A stretch of 64,000 bases of DNA from Bordetella genomosp. 1 (GTDB taxonomy: Bacteria; Pseudomonadota; Gammaproteobacteria; Burkholderiales; Burkholderiaceae_B): assembly GCF_002261335.1 (NCBI RefSeq), contig NZ_NEVL01000004.1, forward strand, positions 1-64,000. The letters run 5' to 3'. Under the pieces are notes generated by a model that searched no databases, was not told the DNA's origin, and saw nothing but the letters and a program-made list of their open reading frames with translations. The position numbers and the translations under genes are program-made. Positions 1-9,524 of the stretch are shown in pieces (within the stretch, counting starts at the first letter, position 1; each line of letters starts with the position of its first letter).

Positions 1-1288
1 CCGTGCCGACCTTCGACACCGAGTCCTCGATCAGTACCTTGATTTCCTTGGCGGCCTGGGCGCTGCGCTGCGCCAGCGAGCGCACTTCGCCCGCCACCAC
101 CGCGAAGCCCTTGCCCTGCTCGCCCGCTCGCGCGGCTTCCACCGCGGCGTTCAGCGCCAGGATGTTGGTCTGGAACGCGATCCCGTCGATCACCGACACG
201 ATCTCGGAGATCTTGCGCGAGCTCGCCGAAATCGCTTCCATCGTGCTCACGACCTCCGACACCGCCGAACCGCCGCGCTCGGCCACATCCGAGGCGCTGG
301 CGGCCAGCTGGTTGGCCTGGCGCGCGTTGTCGGCGTTCTGCTTCACGGTCGAGGCCAGCTCTTCCATCGAGGCAGCCGTTTCTTCCAACGAGGCGGCCTG
401 CTGCTCGGTACGCGACGACAGGTCGGTGTTGCCCGCGGAGATCTCGCGCGCACCCACGTTGATCTCGTCCACGCCGCGGCGCACCTGCGACACGGTGCGC
501 GACAGGCTCTCCTGCATGCGCTTGAGCGCGGACATCAGCACGCCGACCTCGTTGCGGCCGTGCGCGTCGACGCGCTGCGTCAGGTCGCCGTTGGCGATGC
601 GCTCGAACTGTTCGCCCGCGCGCTGCAGCGGCCGCACGACGGCGCGCGTCATGAACAGGTAGGCCAGCGCCACCACCAGCAGAATCAGCACGACGAACAC
701 GCCGTACAGAATCATCATGAGGTGGGCGGTCTGGCGATAGTCGGCCAGCGTCTTGTCGCTGACCTTGTCCAGGTTGGCCGAGAACTCGCCGAGCTTGGCG
801 GCGAACGCCCCGCTCGCCGCGCCGGCCTTGTTGTTCTTCAGATCGAGATAGGCGCGGTCGTCGTTGCGGTCGAGCGCCGCCATCATCTCGTCGAGCGCGG
901 CGGCAAAGCCCTTGTAGGCCGCCACCAGCTCCGTCTCGTTCTTGCGGCCGAGTTCGGTGCGCTTGGGGATCTGGGCAAACGCCTCGATCTTCCTGGTCGC
1001 GTCGGCGTGCAGTTCGCGCACGATGCGACCGTTGTCGGCGGCGCCCTTGGCGTCGCCGGCGCGGCGTTGACTGGCCGCGATGTCGGCGCGGATCGTCGCA
1101 CGCAGCATCTGCGTGTAGGTGTCTTTGAGCAGCGTGTTCTGTTGCACGCTCAAGCTATCGATCATGTCCAGCGCGGAGCTCGCCTGGCGCGTGGCATCCA
1201 GGCTCAGACCGATCGACGCCAGCGCACAGAGCGCCAGCACGAGTAAAGCCAGGAGAAGCCCCGTCCGGATCTTCAGGTTGGCCAACAT
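1..1288 (-). CDS. Methyl-accepting chemotaxis protein, C-terminus cut by window edge
   Basis: Transmembrane chemoreceptor that would signal to CheA/CheW. The ATG at 1288 opens a protein of which 429 residues lie in the window; no stop codon is reached at base 1. An N-terminal hydrophobic segment (about residues 10-28), a periplasmic helical region, a second hydrophobic segment (about 177-197), a HAMP region and a signalling helix follow. The hairpin tip reads [19 protein letters not shown], the classic MCP signature. From the HAMP end onward it is almost residue-for-residue identical to the next receptor (1484-3340), while the periplasmic parts differ, so the two should sense different ligands but signal alike. 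The missing part is the last methylation helix and tail. It lies downstream of flgL and the other receptor on the same strand, so it may be read with the flagellar genes. Confidence 0.95.
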   Translation of the reverse strand, partial: MLANLKIRTGLLLALLVLALCALASIGLSLDATRQASSALDMIDSLSVQQNTLLKDTYTQMLRATIRADIAASQRRAGDAKGAADNGRIVRELHADATRKIEAFAQIPKRTELGRKNETELVAAYKGFAAALDEMMAALDRNDDRAYLDLKNNKAGAASGAFAAKLGEFSANLDKVSDKTLADYRQTAHLMMILYGVFVVLILLVVALAYLFMTRAVVRPLQRAGEQFERIANGDLTQRVDAHGRNEVGVLMSALKRMQESLSRTVSQVRRGVDEINVGAREISAGNTDLSSRTEQQAASLEETAASMEELASTVKQNADNARQANQLAASASDVAERGGSAVSEVVSTMEAISASSRKISEIVSVIDGIAFQTNILALNAAVEAARAGEQGKGFAVVAGEVRSLAQRSAQAAKEIKVLIEDSVSKVGT

Positions 1289-1420
1289 GGTTGCAGTTCT
1301 CGCAATTGCTTACGTACCAGCCGGACTGCCCGGCCCGCATCCCGCACAACGAATCCACGACCCTCCTGCCGCGAACCCGCCTACTGCTCCTGCTTGCACT
1401 TCCACTGCTACGACTACTGC

Positions 1421-1472
1421 GACCGGGCGCTCAGGAGCGCCCGGTCTGATGTCCGGCCGGCAGCCGCCGGCC
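1421..1472. terminator. Two GC-rich hairpins between receptor genes
   Basis: Two perfect inverted repeats stand side by side: an 11-bp stem (1421-1431 with 1436-1446, 4-nt loop) and a 7-bp stem (1455-1461 with 1466-1472, 4-nt loop). They follow the stop codon of the receptor at 1484-3340 in its direction of transcription. Neither is followed by a T run, so they may be mRNA 3'-end stabilisers or weak terminators rather than classical intrinsic terminators. Confidence 0.5.
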
Positions 1473-1483
1473 AGCGCATCGGA

Positions 1484-3340
1484 TCAGAACGACTCCCAAT
1501 CGTCGTCCGCGGGCGCATTCTTGCGTGCGCTGCTGGCGGGCGGCATGGGCGGCGTCGCGGCGCTCGCGCTCGGACGTCGGACGCTGCGGCGGGCGGCACC
1601 GGCGCTCGCGCCCTCCGCCTTGCTCGCCGCGGCGCTCACGGGCCTGGAGCGGGCGGCGGGCAGGCGCGGGGCCTGCACGGCCGGGGCCGCGGCCGGGGCG
1701 TGCTCCTGGGCCGGCGCGGCAGGCGCCGCCACGCGCGGCGCGGCCGGCGCCTGGGCGGCCAGCTGGCGCGCCGAGACGTCGATCACTTCGCCCGCATTGA
1801 TCTTGAACACCGACACCGCTTCGGCCAGGCGCTGGGCCTGCTCCTGCAGCGAGCCGGCGGCGGCGGCGGCTTCCTCGACCAGCGCGGCGTTCTGCTGCGT
1901 GACCTCGTCCATCTGCGCCACGGCGCGGTTGACCTGGTCGATCCCGCCGGACTGCTCGTCCGAGGCCGCCGAGATCTCGCCCATGATGTCGGTCACGCGC
2001 TTCACCGACGACACGATTTCCTGCATCGTCGCGCCCGCGCGCTCGACCTGCTGCGAGCCCGTGCCGACCTTCGACACCGAGTCCTCGATCAGTACCTTGA
2101 TTTCCTTGGCGGCCTGGGCGCTGCGCTGCGCCAGCGAGCGCACTTCGCCCGCCACCACCGCGAAGCCCTTGCCCTGCTCGCCCGCACGCGCCGCTTCCAC
2201 CGCGGCGTTGAGCGCCAGGATGTTGGTCTGGAACGCGATCCCGTCGATCACCGACACGATCTCGGAGATCTTGCGCGAGCTCGCCGAAATCGCTTCCATC
2301 GTGCTCACGACTTCCGACACCGCCGAACCACCGCGCTCGGCCACATCCGACGCGCTGGCGGCCAGCTGGTTGGCCTGGCGCGCATTGTCGGCGTTCTGCT
2401 TCACGGTCGAGGCCAGCTCTTCCATCGAGGCGGCGGTCTCTTCCAGCGAGGCGGCCTGCTGCTCGGTGCGCGACGACAGATCGGTGTTGCCCGCGGAGAT
2501 CTCGCGCGCACCCACGTTGATCTCGTCCACGCCGCGACGCACCTGCGACACGGTGCGGGTCAGGCTTTCCTGCATGCGCTTGAGCGCGGCAAACAGCTGG
2601 CCGATCTCGTTGTTGCTCTTGACCTCGACACGGCTGGTCAGGTCGCCGCCCGCGATGCGGTCGAAGTGCGCGCCGGCTTCCTTGAGCGGACGCAGCACGT
2701 TGCGCGACACGAACAGGCCGCCGATCACGCACAGCAGCACGGCCAGCGCCACCAGCACGACGGTGACGACATTGGCGCGGCTGTGCGCGGCCATGCCTTC
2801 GGCCACGTAGTCGTCGGTGATCTTGTCGACGTAGCTCAGGTACTCGTTGAGCGCCGTGTTGAAGGTGTTGTTGGCGGCCTGCGCGGCCGGGTTCGACTGG
2901 ATGTATTCGCCGATCGACTGATTGCGCATCAGGTTGGTCTGGCGCTCGGCCACGACCTGATAGGCCTTCCAGGCCACGTCCACCTTGGCGGCGCGTTCCT
3001 GCAGGTCCGGCGTCTTCGGCGTCTTGAGGAAGGCGTCGAAGCGGGCCTGGGCCTGCTTGCCGAGGTCCACGGCGGCCGTGACGGCCTGTTCGGATTCGCG
3101 CAGGCGCCCTTCCTGCAGGTCGATCATGGCCGCGTTCATCGTGAGACGCGTGCGCAGCAGCAGGTTCGACGCCGCATAGGCCGGGATGGCCTGGTCGGTG
3201 AACACATCGTTCACCTGGTTCAACTTCTGGTTGCTGGCATTCAGGCCGAGCCACGCAACGCCGTTCGAAACGAGCATGGCCAGGAAGAAGCTTCCCAGCA
3301 CGATGGCCATGCAAGTGCGTACCTTCAAGTTCGACAACAT
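1484..3340 (-). CDS. Methyl-accepting chemotaxis protein with CheR/CheB docking tail
   Basis: Complete 618-residue membrane chemoreceptor. It shows TM1 (about 11-33), a periplasmic ligand-binding helical bundle (34-189), TM2 (190-212), HAMP (213-265), a coiled-coil signalling domain with the tip motif [19 protein letters not shown], then an Ala/Pro-rich linker. The protein ends in DDDWESF. The last five residues, DWESF, fit the xWxxF pentapeptide by which enteric Tar/Tsr (NWETF) bind CheR and CheB, so this is probably the high-abundance receptor that recruits the adaptation enzymes. The gene follows flgL with a hairpin in the gap and precedes a second receptor. The signalling half is nearly identical in DNA to the receptors at 1-1288 and 27147-28826. 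The ligand is unknown. Confidence 0.95.
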   Translation of the reverse strand: MLSNLKVRTCMAIVLGSFFLAMLVSNGVAWLGLNASNQKLNQVNDVFTDQAIPAYAASNLLLRTRLTMNAAMIDLQEGRLRESEQAVTAAVDLGKQAQARFDAFLKTPKTPDLQERAAKVDVAWKAYQVVAERQTNLMRNQSIGEYIQSNPAAQAANNTFNTALNEYLSYVDKITDDYVAEGMAAHSRANVVTVVLVALAVLLCVIGGLFVSRNVLRPLKEAGAHFDRIAGGDLTSRVEVKSNNEIGQLFAALKRMQESLTRTVSQVRRGVDEINVGAREISAGNTDLSSRTEQQAASLEETAASMEELASTVKQNADNARQANQLAASASDVAERGGSAVSEVVSTMEAISASSRKISEIVSVIDGIAFQTNILALNAAVEAARAGEQGKGFAVVAGEVRSLAQRSAQAAKEIKVLIEDSVSKVGTGSQQVERAGATMQEIVSSVKRVTDIMGEISAASDEQSGGIDQVNRAVAQMDEVTQQNAALVEEAAAAAGSLQEQAQRLAEAVSVFKINAGEVIDVSARQLAAQAPAAPRVAAPAAPAQEHAPAAAPAVQAPRLPAARSRPVSAAASKAEGASAGAARRSVRRPSASAATPPMPPASSARKNAPADDDWESF

Positions 3341-3362
3341 GATTTTCCGTTTATTTATCGGA

Positions 3363-3388
3363 CGCGCGCTCCCCGTAGGGAGCGCGCG
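3363..3388. terminator. Hairpin between flgL and the receptor gene
   Basis: An 11-bp perfect stem (3363-3373 with 3378-3388) with a 4-nt loop stands just after the flgL stop. There is no U run; the sequence after it on the minus strand is TCCGATAA, which resembles a sigma-28 -10 element (consensus GCCGATAA), but no matching TAAA -35 lies 11 nt upstream. It may attenuate read-through from flgL into the receptors. Confidence 0.4.
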
Positions 3389-3415
3389 ATGAGAGCCAGA
3401 CCCGCGGCGCCGTGA

Positions 3416-4921
3416 TTAACGGCCGCGGCTGAACAGGCTCGATCCTTCAATGCGCGAGAAAGCCGACGATGCGGCATCCAGCGCCACCTTGCGCAACAGC
3501 AATTCAGTGGTGGCTTCGTAGATATTGACGTCCTCCAGGCCGGACAGCTGCTTCGTGTATTCGAGGCCACGCGCGGCGCCGGTGGCGTCGAGCGCGTCCA
3601 GTTCGTTCATGCGCGCGCCGACCGAGGCACGCACGGTCAGGACGTTGTCCAGCGCCAGCGTGAGCTGCTTGTTGGCGGTGGCGATCTGGTTCACCAGGCG
3701 GGCCGAGGCGACGGGGTCGCCCTGCGACGGCTGCTTGAGTTCGTTGATCAGGTCGTTCATGGCGGAGAACATGTCGGCATTGCCGTTGTTCGCCACGCCG
3801 ATCGCGTAGCTGTCGCCGTCGGCGGGCGCGCCGCTCACCGAGAACGACATGTTGCCGAACTCGATCTTGTCGCCGGCCACGTACGGCACGTTGGCGGGCA
3901 GCGTGGGATCGGGCGGCGTGCTCGTGACCGAGTAGGTGATGTTGCCGGCGCCGTCATCGGCGAACTGGAGCGAGTAGGCCTTGGCGGGATCGACCGAACC
4001 GGTGATCGAGATCGGGCTGAACGCGCCGGTGCCGGTGTTGGCGGCGTCGGGCGTGGCCGTGTAGGCGCGCGCGGCCGGCGCCAGCGTGATGACGTCGCCA
4101 TCGACCGGGGCGCCGCTGACCTGGAACGACACGCTGTCGAACGAGATCTTGTCGCCGCTCACGTACGGGATGTCGGTGGGCAGCGCCGCGTCGGGCGGCG
4201 TGCTCACGACCGAGTAGGTCATGTTGCCGGCGCCGTCGTCGGTGAATTCCAGCGAGTAGGTCTTGGTCGGGTCGATCGGGCCGTTGACCGAGGTCGAGCT
4301 GAACGTGGCCGTGCCGCCGTTGGCCGGGTCGGCCTTGGTGATGTAGGCGCGCGTGCCCGACGAGAAGCTGGCGAAGATGTCCGGACCGACGTCGCTCGAG
4401 GCGATCTGGCGGCTCTGGTCGACCTGCACCGTGCGGGTGCCCACGTCGCCCTGGAACGTGATGTTGCCGGCGGCGTCCTTCACGTACGGCTGGGTCTGGC
4501 CCTTGTAGCCCGAGAACAGGTACTGGCCGTTCCCGTCGGTGGAGTTGGCCAGGCCCATCAGCTGGTCGCGCGAGCTTTCGAGCGCGCTCACCAGCGCCTG
4601 GCGGTCGGCGTCGCTCATGGTGCCGTTGCCGGCTTCCACGACACGCTTGAGCACGTCCTGCAGGGTCGTCACGACCGAGGTCAGGGCGTTGTCTTCCATG
4701 CCCAGCGACTGCGCCGCGCTGTTGCGGTTCGAGCCGTAGGTGCTGTTCATGCTGGCGGTCTGCGACACGTTCACGGCCAGCGAGGCGGCGAGCGGATCGT
4801 CGGCCGGCGTCAGCACGCGCTTGCCGCTGGACATTTGTTCTTGCAGGCGCGACAGGGCCGCTTCCTGGTTCAGGATGCCGTTCAGGCCATTCTGGTAAAT
4901 CAGCGAGGTGCTCAGACGCAT
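3416..4921 (-). CDS. flgL: Flagellar hook-filament junction protein FlgL (HAP3), enlarged
   Basis: Junction protein that links the hook, through FlgK, to the flagellin filament. Both termini are flagellin-like: the N-terminus starts MRLSTSLIYQNGLNGI, and the C-terminal helix contains RASVGARMNELDALD and ends near LLLRKVALDAASSAFSRIE. At 501 residues it is much longer than the 317-residue E. coli protein. The extra length is a surface-domain insertion built of two copies of an 88-residue unit (residues 191-278 and 285-372) that align without gaps. Shared landmarks are RAY at the start, DDGAGN, STPPD, and VSGAP near the end. ATG at 4921 begins a sequence typical of FlgL. It lies 53 bp after flgK and is the last structural gene of the flgB-flgL series. 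Confidence 0.95.
   Translation of the reverse strand: MRLSTSLIYQNGLNGILNQEAALSRLQEQMSSGKRVLTPADDPLAASLAVNVSQTASMNSTYGSNRNSAAQSLGMEDNALTSVVTTLQDVLKRVVEAGNGTMSDADRQALVSALESSRDQLMGLANSTDGNGQYLFSGYKGQTQPYVKDAAGNITFQGDVGTRTVQVDQSRQIASSDVGPDIFASFSSGTRAYITKADPANGGTATFSSTSVNGPIDPTKTYSLEFTDDGAGNMTYSVVSTPPDAALPTDIPYVSGDKISFDSVSFQVSGAPVDGDVITLAPAARAYTATPDAANTGTGAFSPISITGSVDPAKAYSLQFADDGAGNITYSVTSTPPDPTLPANVPYVAGDKIEFGNMSFSVSGAPADGDSYAIGVANNGNADMFSAMNDLINELKQPSQGDPVASARLVNQIATANKQLTLALDNVLTVRASVGARMNELDALDATGAARGLEYTKQLSGLEDVNIYEATTELLLRKVALDAASSAFSRIEGSSLFSRGR
3806..4351 (-). repeat. Tandem duplication inside flgL
   Basis: Two in-frame copies of an 88-codon unit, at 4088-4351 and 3806-4069, encode residues 191-278 and 285-372 of FlgL with a constant 94-residue offset and no gaps. 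The copies have diverged at many positions, so this is not a recent copying error. The unit probably forms one surface-exposed beta-rich domain, present twice. Confidence 0.85.
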
Positions 4922-4974
4922 CGTCGAACTCCGAAATTTAGGGTGCCGTCAGCCGGCGCAATCGAATGGGGTTA

Positions 4975-6627
4975 TCAGCGAATGCCCAGCAGCGTATCGA
5001 ACAGCACGCTGGCCACGTCCAGGATCTTGGCGCTGGCCTGGTACTGCTCCTGGTACACCGACAGGTTGACGTATTCTTCGTTGAGGTTCACACCCGAGAC
5101 CGACAGGTAGGCGGCGTTCTGCTGCTTCACCAGGTTGGCCGACGCGGTGGTCGACGACTTCAGGCTCTGCGTGTCCACGCCCACGGTGTTCACCAGCTGC
5201 GAGAACTGTTCGTTCAGGCTCATGGTGCCGTTGCCCAGCACCTTCTTGGTCTGCAGCTTGGCGAGCTCGAGGCCGTTGTTGCCGTTGGCGCTGCCACCGG
5301 CCGCGTCGGCCAGGGCCAGCTTGGTCGGATCGCTGATGAGCGCCTTCAGGTCGCGCGCGGCGTCGCGCGTGGCCTGCAGCGTCCAGGATTCGCCGGCCAC
5401 CGCCGTGCCGGTGCCGGTCAGCGTCAGGCCGTCGAACTCCAGCGTGTCGGGCGGGGTGCCGGTCGCGGCCAGGTCCGTCACGACGCCGTCGGACAGACGG
5501 GTCACGCGGTAGTTGTCGCCGCCCAGGGCTTCGATCTTGTAGGCGCTGGCGCGGATGGCGTCGGCGTCGGTGAAGGCCGCCTGCCATTCGGCATTTGAGG
5601 TGTTCTTGGCGTTGCGGATCGCAGCGGGCGCGGACAGGCCGAACAGGTCGGTGCCGGCGTCGCCGTTGAGGTCCACGCCCGCGGCGTGCTGTTCGTTCAT
5701 CGCCAGGGCCAGGCCGATGGCGAGCTGGCCGAGCTGGTCCTGCACCGCGTCGAGCGACTGCTTGCGGAACTGCAGCAGGCCGCCGAGCTTGCCGCCCGAG
5801 ACCTTGTCGTCGGCCAGTTCCACGGCCACCGTGGTGCCGGTGCCCGAGGGCAGCGTGTAGGCCACGGCGGTGCGGCGCGGATCCGCTTCCGAGGCCACGG
5901 CCTGCAGCGGATACACGGTCTTGCCCGACAGCAGCGTCTGGCCGCTGGTCAGGGTGATGTTGATGGCGTCGCCCTGCTCATAGGTGCGCACACCGACGAG
6001 CTGGTTCAGTTCGGCCACGGCCTGGTCGCGCTGGTCGAGCAGGTCGTTCGGCGCATGCCCGGTCTTGCCGCGCGCGATCACGATCTGCTGGTTCAGGTCG
6101 TTGATGTTGTTCAGGTAGCTGTTGACCTGCTCCACCGTGGTGGAGATCTGGGTGTTCAGGCCCTGGCGCTGGTTCTCGAGCTGCTGGTACGAGGTGTTGA
6201 TCTGCGTGACCAGCGTGTTCATCTTGCCGATCAGGTCCTGGCGCACGGCCGGGTCGGCCGGGCTGGTCGCGGCGTTGTTGATGCCGGTGAAGAAGCCCGA
6301 CAGCGCGGGCGTGATGCCCACGGTGCGGTCGGCGAACAGGTTGTTGATCGCCGACATCTGGTCGTACTGCGTGGTGAGCTGGGCGTTGCTGCCCTGCGCG
6401 CCCACCAGTTGCTGATACAGGAAGCTGTCGTACTGGCGCTTGACGGTGTCCACCTGGACGCCGCGGCCGAAATAGCCCTGGCCCGTCGCGGTCGCGCCGG
6501 CGGTCGAGGTGATGACGCGCTGGCGGCTGTAGCCGACCGTCGTCGAGTTGTTGATGTTGTGGCTCGTGGTCTCCAGGCCCGCCTGGGAGGCGTTCAGCCC
6601 CGTCATCGCCAAGTTGTACAGATTCAT
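4975..6627 (-). CDS. flgK: Flagellar hook-associated protein FlgK (HAP1)
   Basis: 550-residue junction protein between hook and FlgL. The N-terminus MNLYNLAMTGLNASQAGLETTSHNINN has the conserved rod/hook-family pattern including the GL..SQ..L...S.N.N motif. The C-terminus (VNLNEEYVNLSVYQEQYQAS, then KILDVASVLFDTLLGIR) is the matching helix shared by rod, hook and HAP proteins. Length is close to E. coli FlgK (547). It is exported by the flagellar type III apparatus with FlgN (15420-15908) as its likely chaperone. It follows flgJ by 67 bp and precedes flgL. Confidence 0.97.
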   Translation of the reverse strand: MNLYNLAMTGLNASQAGLETTSHNINNSTTVGYSRQRVITSTAGATATGQGYFGRGVQVDTVKRQYDSFLYQQLVGAQGSNAQLTTQYDQMSAINNLFADRTVGITPALSGFFTGINNAATSPADPAVRQDLIGKMNTLVTQINTSYQQLENQRQGLNTQISTTVEQVNSYLNNINDLNQQIVIARGKTGHAPNDLLDQRDQAVAELNQLVGVRTYEQGDAINITLTSGQTLLSGKTVYPLQAVASEADPRRTAVAYTLPSGTGTTVAVELADDKVSGGKLGGLLQFRKQSLDAVQDQLGQLAIGLALAMNEQHAAGVDLNGDAGTDLFGLSAPAAIRNAKNTSNAEWQAAFTDADAIRASAYKIEALGGDNYRVTRLSDGVVTDLAATGTPPDTLEFDGLTLTGTGTAVAGESWTLQATRDAARDLKALISDPTKLALADAAGGSANGNNGLELAKLQTKKVLGNGTMSLNEQFSQLVNTVGVDTQSLKSSTTASANLVKQQNAAYLSVSGVNLNEEYVNLSVYQEQYQASAKILDVASVLFDTLLGIR

Positions 6628-6694
6628 GCTGTAAAGCCCCGTAGTGACCGTTCCCGGTACAGATACCCGCTTAACGGCAGATATTCACAATAAT

Positions 6695-7699
6695 TTAGAG
6701 ACCGCCCGAAAAATCCGTGCTGGCCACGGACAGACGCATCTGGCCCATGATGTTGATCAGCTTGTCGGCGTAGCGCGGGTCGGTGGCGTAGCCGGCATCC
6801 TGGATGCGGCGCGCCGCCTCGACCTCGTTGCGGGCCTGGGTCACGCCCTCGTAGCGGGGGCTGTTGCCGATCAGGCGGGCATAGTCGGCGAAGGATTCTT
6901 CGTACGAGGCGTAGGCGCGGAAGGGTTGCGTCACCTTTTGCGGCGCGCCGTTCACGTATTCGGTGGTCAACACGTTGACCACCTTGCCCTTCCAGCTCGC
7001 GCCGGCCTTGATGCCGAACAGGTTGTAGCTGGTGCTGCCGTCCGGATGCTTGATCTCGCGCTTGCCCCAGCCCGATTCCAGGGCCGCCTGGCCCAGGATC
7101 AGGCGGGCCGGCACGCCGCTCTGCTCGGCCGCCGCATTGGCGGCGCGCGACATGCGCGACACGAAGTCGACGACGTGCTCCGGCGCGCCCTCGGCCACGG
7201 CCAGGGCGCGGTCGCTGGCGCGGTTGCTGCGCAGCACTTCCAGCAAGGCGTTGACGCTGCGTTCCGGCACCGTATTGGCGTTGCCCAGCGCGTAGTCGCC
7301 GCGCAGGTCGCGGCGCAGCACCGTGTTGCTGCCCGAGCCGGCGCCGCCGATGGCGTTCTCCGGATCGGCGGGCGTGCCCTGGTTCTGTTGCATCTGCGCC
7401 AGCAGCGACTGGGCCAGGCCGATGCCCGGGGTGGCCAGCGACAGCGCCAGCTGTTCGTCGGCCATGCCCTGCGCCATCTGCGTCTGCTGCGAGTCGAACA
7501 TCCCTTCTTTGGGCGTGGCCTCGCGCATGCGCTTGATCATCATCTGCAGGAACAGCGCCTCGAACTGGCGGGCGACCGCTTTCTGCTGCGCGGGGTCGGC
7601 CGGCGCATCGCCGGTCTGGCGCTTCAGGTCGGCCAGCCGGCCCATGTCGAAGATCGACTCCTGGCTGGCCGGGCGCGGGGTGTAGGAAACGAACGACAT
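6695..7699 (-). CDS. flgJ: Flagellar rod assembly protein and peptidoglycan hydrolase FlgJ
   Basis: Bifunctional rod cap and muramidase that opens the peptidoglycan for the growing rod. Residues about 30-110 are the rod-binding domain (FEALFLQMMIKRMREATPKEG, FDSQQTQMAQGMADEQLA). Residues about 180-330 are the glucosaminidase/muramidase domain, with ALESGWGKREI carrying the expected catalytic Glu and SYNLFGIKA plus FRAYASYEESFADYARL as family landmarks. At 334 residues it is slightly longer than E. coli FlgJ (313). It starts 4 bp after the flgI stop, so translation is likely coupled. Confidence 0.96.
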   Translation of the reverse strand: MSFVSYTPRPASQESIFDMGRLADLKRQTGDAPADPAQQKAVARQFEALFLQMMIKRMREATPKEGMFDSQQTQMAQGMADEQLALSLATPGIGLAQSLLAQMQQNQGTPADPENAIGGAGSGSNTVLRRDLRGDYALGNANTVPERSVNALLEVLRSNRASDRALAVAEGAPEHVVDFVSRMSRAANAAAEQSGVPARLILGQAALESGWGKREIKHPDGSTSYNLFGIKAGASWKGKVVNVLTTEYVNGAPQKVTQPFRAYASYEESFADYARLIGNSPRYEGVTQARNEVEAARRIQDAGYATDPRYADKLINIMGQMRLSVASTDFSGGL

Positions 7700-7703
7700 G
7701 GCG

Positions 7704-8834
7704 TCAGATGATCTCGAGTTCGGCGCGCAGCGCGCCGGCGCTCTTCATCGCCTGCAGGATCGCCAGCAGGTCCTGCGGCGTGGCGCCCAGGGCGTTGAGG
7801 CCCTTGACCACGTCGGCCAGGTTGGCGCTGGTCGTCACGCGCTGCAGGGCACCGCCCTCCTGGCGCACTTCGATCTGGGTGTTGGGCGCGACCACGGTCT
7901 GGCCCTGCGTGAACGGCGTGTCGGGCTGGTAGACCTGGTTCTGCTGGTTGATCACCACCGACAGGTTGCCGTGGGCCACCGCCGCTTCCTCGATCATCAC
8001 GGTGCGGTTCATCACGACCGAGCCGGTACGGGCGTTGATGATGACCTTGGCCATGGCCGGCGCGCGCTGCACCTGCATGTTCTCGACGCGGGCCAGGAAG
8101 CCCGGCATCTGGTTCGGATCGAGCGGACCGCGCAGGGCCACGACGCGGCCGTCCATCACGGTCGCGGTGCCCGCGCCCAGGGTGCGGTTGATCGCCTGCG
8201 CCACGTTCTGGGTGGTGCCGAAATCGGTATCGAGCATTTCCAGGTAGACCACGCCGTCTTCGGCGAAGGAGGTCGGCACCGGACGCTCGACGATGGCGCC
8301 GGCGCTGATGCGCCCGCCGTTGAGCTGGTTGATCTGCACGCTCGAGCCGCCGGCCGAGGCGCCCGCGCCGCCGACCAGGATGTTGCCCTGGGCGATGGCG
8401 TAGACCTGCCCGTCGGCGCCCTTGAGCGGCGTCATCAGCAGCGTGCCGCCGCGCAGGCTCTTGGCGTTACCCATCGAGGACACCACCACGTCCACGGTCT
8501 GGCCCGGGCGCGCGAACGCCGGCAGCGTGGTCGTGACCATGGCGGCGGCGACGTTCTTGAGCTGCATATTGCTGCCGGGCGGCACGGTGATGCCGAGCTG
8601 CGACAGCATGTTGGTCAGGCTCTGCTGGGTGAACGGCGTCTGGCGCACCTGGTCGCCGCTGCCATCCAGACCCACCACCAGGCCGTAGCCGATCAGCTGG
8701 TTGCCGCGCACGCCCTGGAAGGTGGCGAGGTCCTTGATGCGTTCGGCATGCGCGGCGCCCATGGCCAGGCTGCCCACCAGGCAGGCCCGCGCCATCAGGC
8801 GCAACACGGAAAGTAGCGTGGTCTGAAGTGTCAT
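7704..8834 (-). CDS. flgI: Flagellar P-ring protein FlgI
   Basis: Periplasmic ring around the rod at the peptidoglycan layer. The 376-residue product begins with a cleavable signal peptide (hydrophobic stretch about residues 8-26, cleavage likely after AHA at 27-29). The mature part opens with [21 protein letters not shown], strongly conserved in FlgI, followed by GLDGSGDQ. Length equals the usual 365-380. It begins 3 bp after the flgH stop and is followed 4 bp later by flgJ, the normal order. Confidence 0.97.
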   Translation of the reverse strand: MTLQTTLLSVLRLMARACLVGSLAMGAAHAERIKDLATFQGVRGNQLIGYGLVVGLDGSGDQVRQTPFTQQSLTNMLSQLGITVPPGSNMQLKNVAAAMVTTTLPAFARPGQTVDVVVSSMGNAKSLRGGTLLMTPLKGADGQVYAIAQGNILVGGAGASAGGSSVQINQLNGGRISAGAIVERPVPTSFAEDGVVYLEMLDTDFGTTQNVAQAINRTLGAGTATVMDGRVVALRGPLDPNQMPGFLARVENMQVQRAPAMAKVIINARTGSVVMNRTVMIEEAAVAHGNLSVVINQQNQVYQPDTPFTQGQTVVAPNTQIEVRQEGGALQRVTTSANLADVVKGLNALGATPQDLLAILQAMKSAGALRAELEII

Positions 8835-8837
8835 GGT

Positions 8838-9524
8838 TCAGAACGGCGAAGCCATCAGGAAGAAGCGTTGCAGCCAGCCCATGGTCTGGACTTCGTCCAT
8901 GACGCCCTTGCTGCGATATTCGATGCGCGCGTCGGCCACGCGGGTCGACGAAACGCTGTTGGTGCCCGTGATCGAGCGCGGGTCGACGATGCCGGAGATG
9001 CGCACGTACTCGCTGCCGCGGTTGATCGCGATCTGCTTTTCGCCGGCGATCTGCAGGTTGCCGTTGGGCAGCACGCCCATCACCGTGGTGGTGATGGTGC
9101 CGGTGAAGGTGTTGTTGGCACTGCTGGTGCCCTTGCCGTCGGCGGTGTTGGCGCCGGTGATGCCGGTGTTCAGCTTGTCGTTGATCACGCCGTCCATGAA
9201 GCTCGGCGCGGCGGTGACCGCCAGCGAGCCGGCACCGGTGCGGCTGGTGTTCGTGGCGACGTTCTTGGCCGCGTTGGTGCGCTCTTCCAGGACGATGGTC
9301 ACGATATCGCCGACGTTGCGCGGCCGGCGATCCTCGAACAACGGATAGTTGCCGTAGGCCGTCGGCTGGTAGATCGAGCCGTTGGGCCGCAGCGCGGGCG
9401 CGGCGGGCGCCGGCGGCGCGGCCGTGGTCGGCCCGAGCACGATGGGCTCGGGCGGGATCAGGGCGCAACCGGTCAGGGCGCACAGCGCCAGACCGGTCAG
9501 AACACGCAGAACACGAGTCAGCAT
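8838..9524 (-). CDS. flgH: Flagellar L-ring lipoprotein FlgH
   Basis: Outer-membrane ring lipoprotein. The N-terminus is a lipoprotein signal with the lipobox LTGC, so the Cys should be lipidated after cleavage. The conserved FEDRRPRNVGDIVTIVLEE lies near residue 70, and the protein ends with the GLQRFF-like region typical of FlgH. Two starts are possible: GTG at 9527 or ATG at 9524. The ATG is preferred because it forms a TGATG overlap with the flgG stop, a common coupling junction; the product is then 228 residues (E. coli 232). Confidence 0.95.
   Translation of the reverse strand: MLTRVLRVLTGLALCALTGCALIPPEPIVLGPTTAAPPAPAAPALRPNGSIYQPTAYGNYPLFEDRRPRNVGDIVTIVLEERTNAAKNVATNTSRTGAGSLAVTAAPSFMDGVINDKLNTGITGANTADGKGTSSANNTFTGTITTTVMGVLPNGNLQIAGEKQIAINRGSEYVRISGIVDPRSITGTNSVSSTRVADARIEYRSKGVMDEVQTMGWLQRFFLMASPF

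Noticed and set aside
3355-3362. TCCGATAA (minus strand) as a sigma-28 promoter for the receptor gene
   Set aside because: The -10 match is good, but 11 nt upstream lies the GC hairpin with no TAAA-like -35 element.
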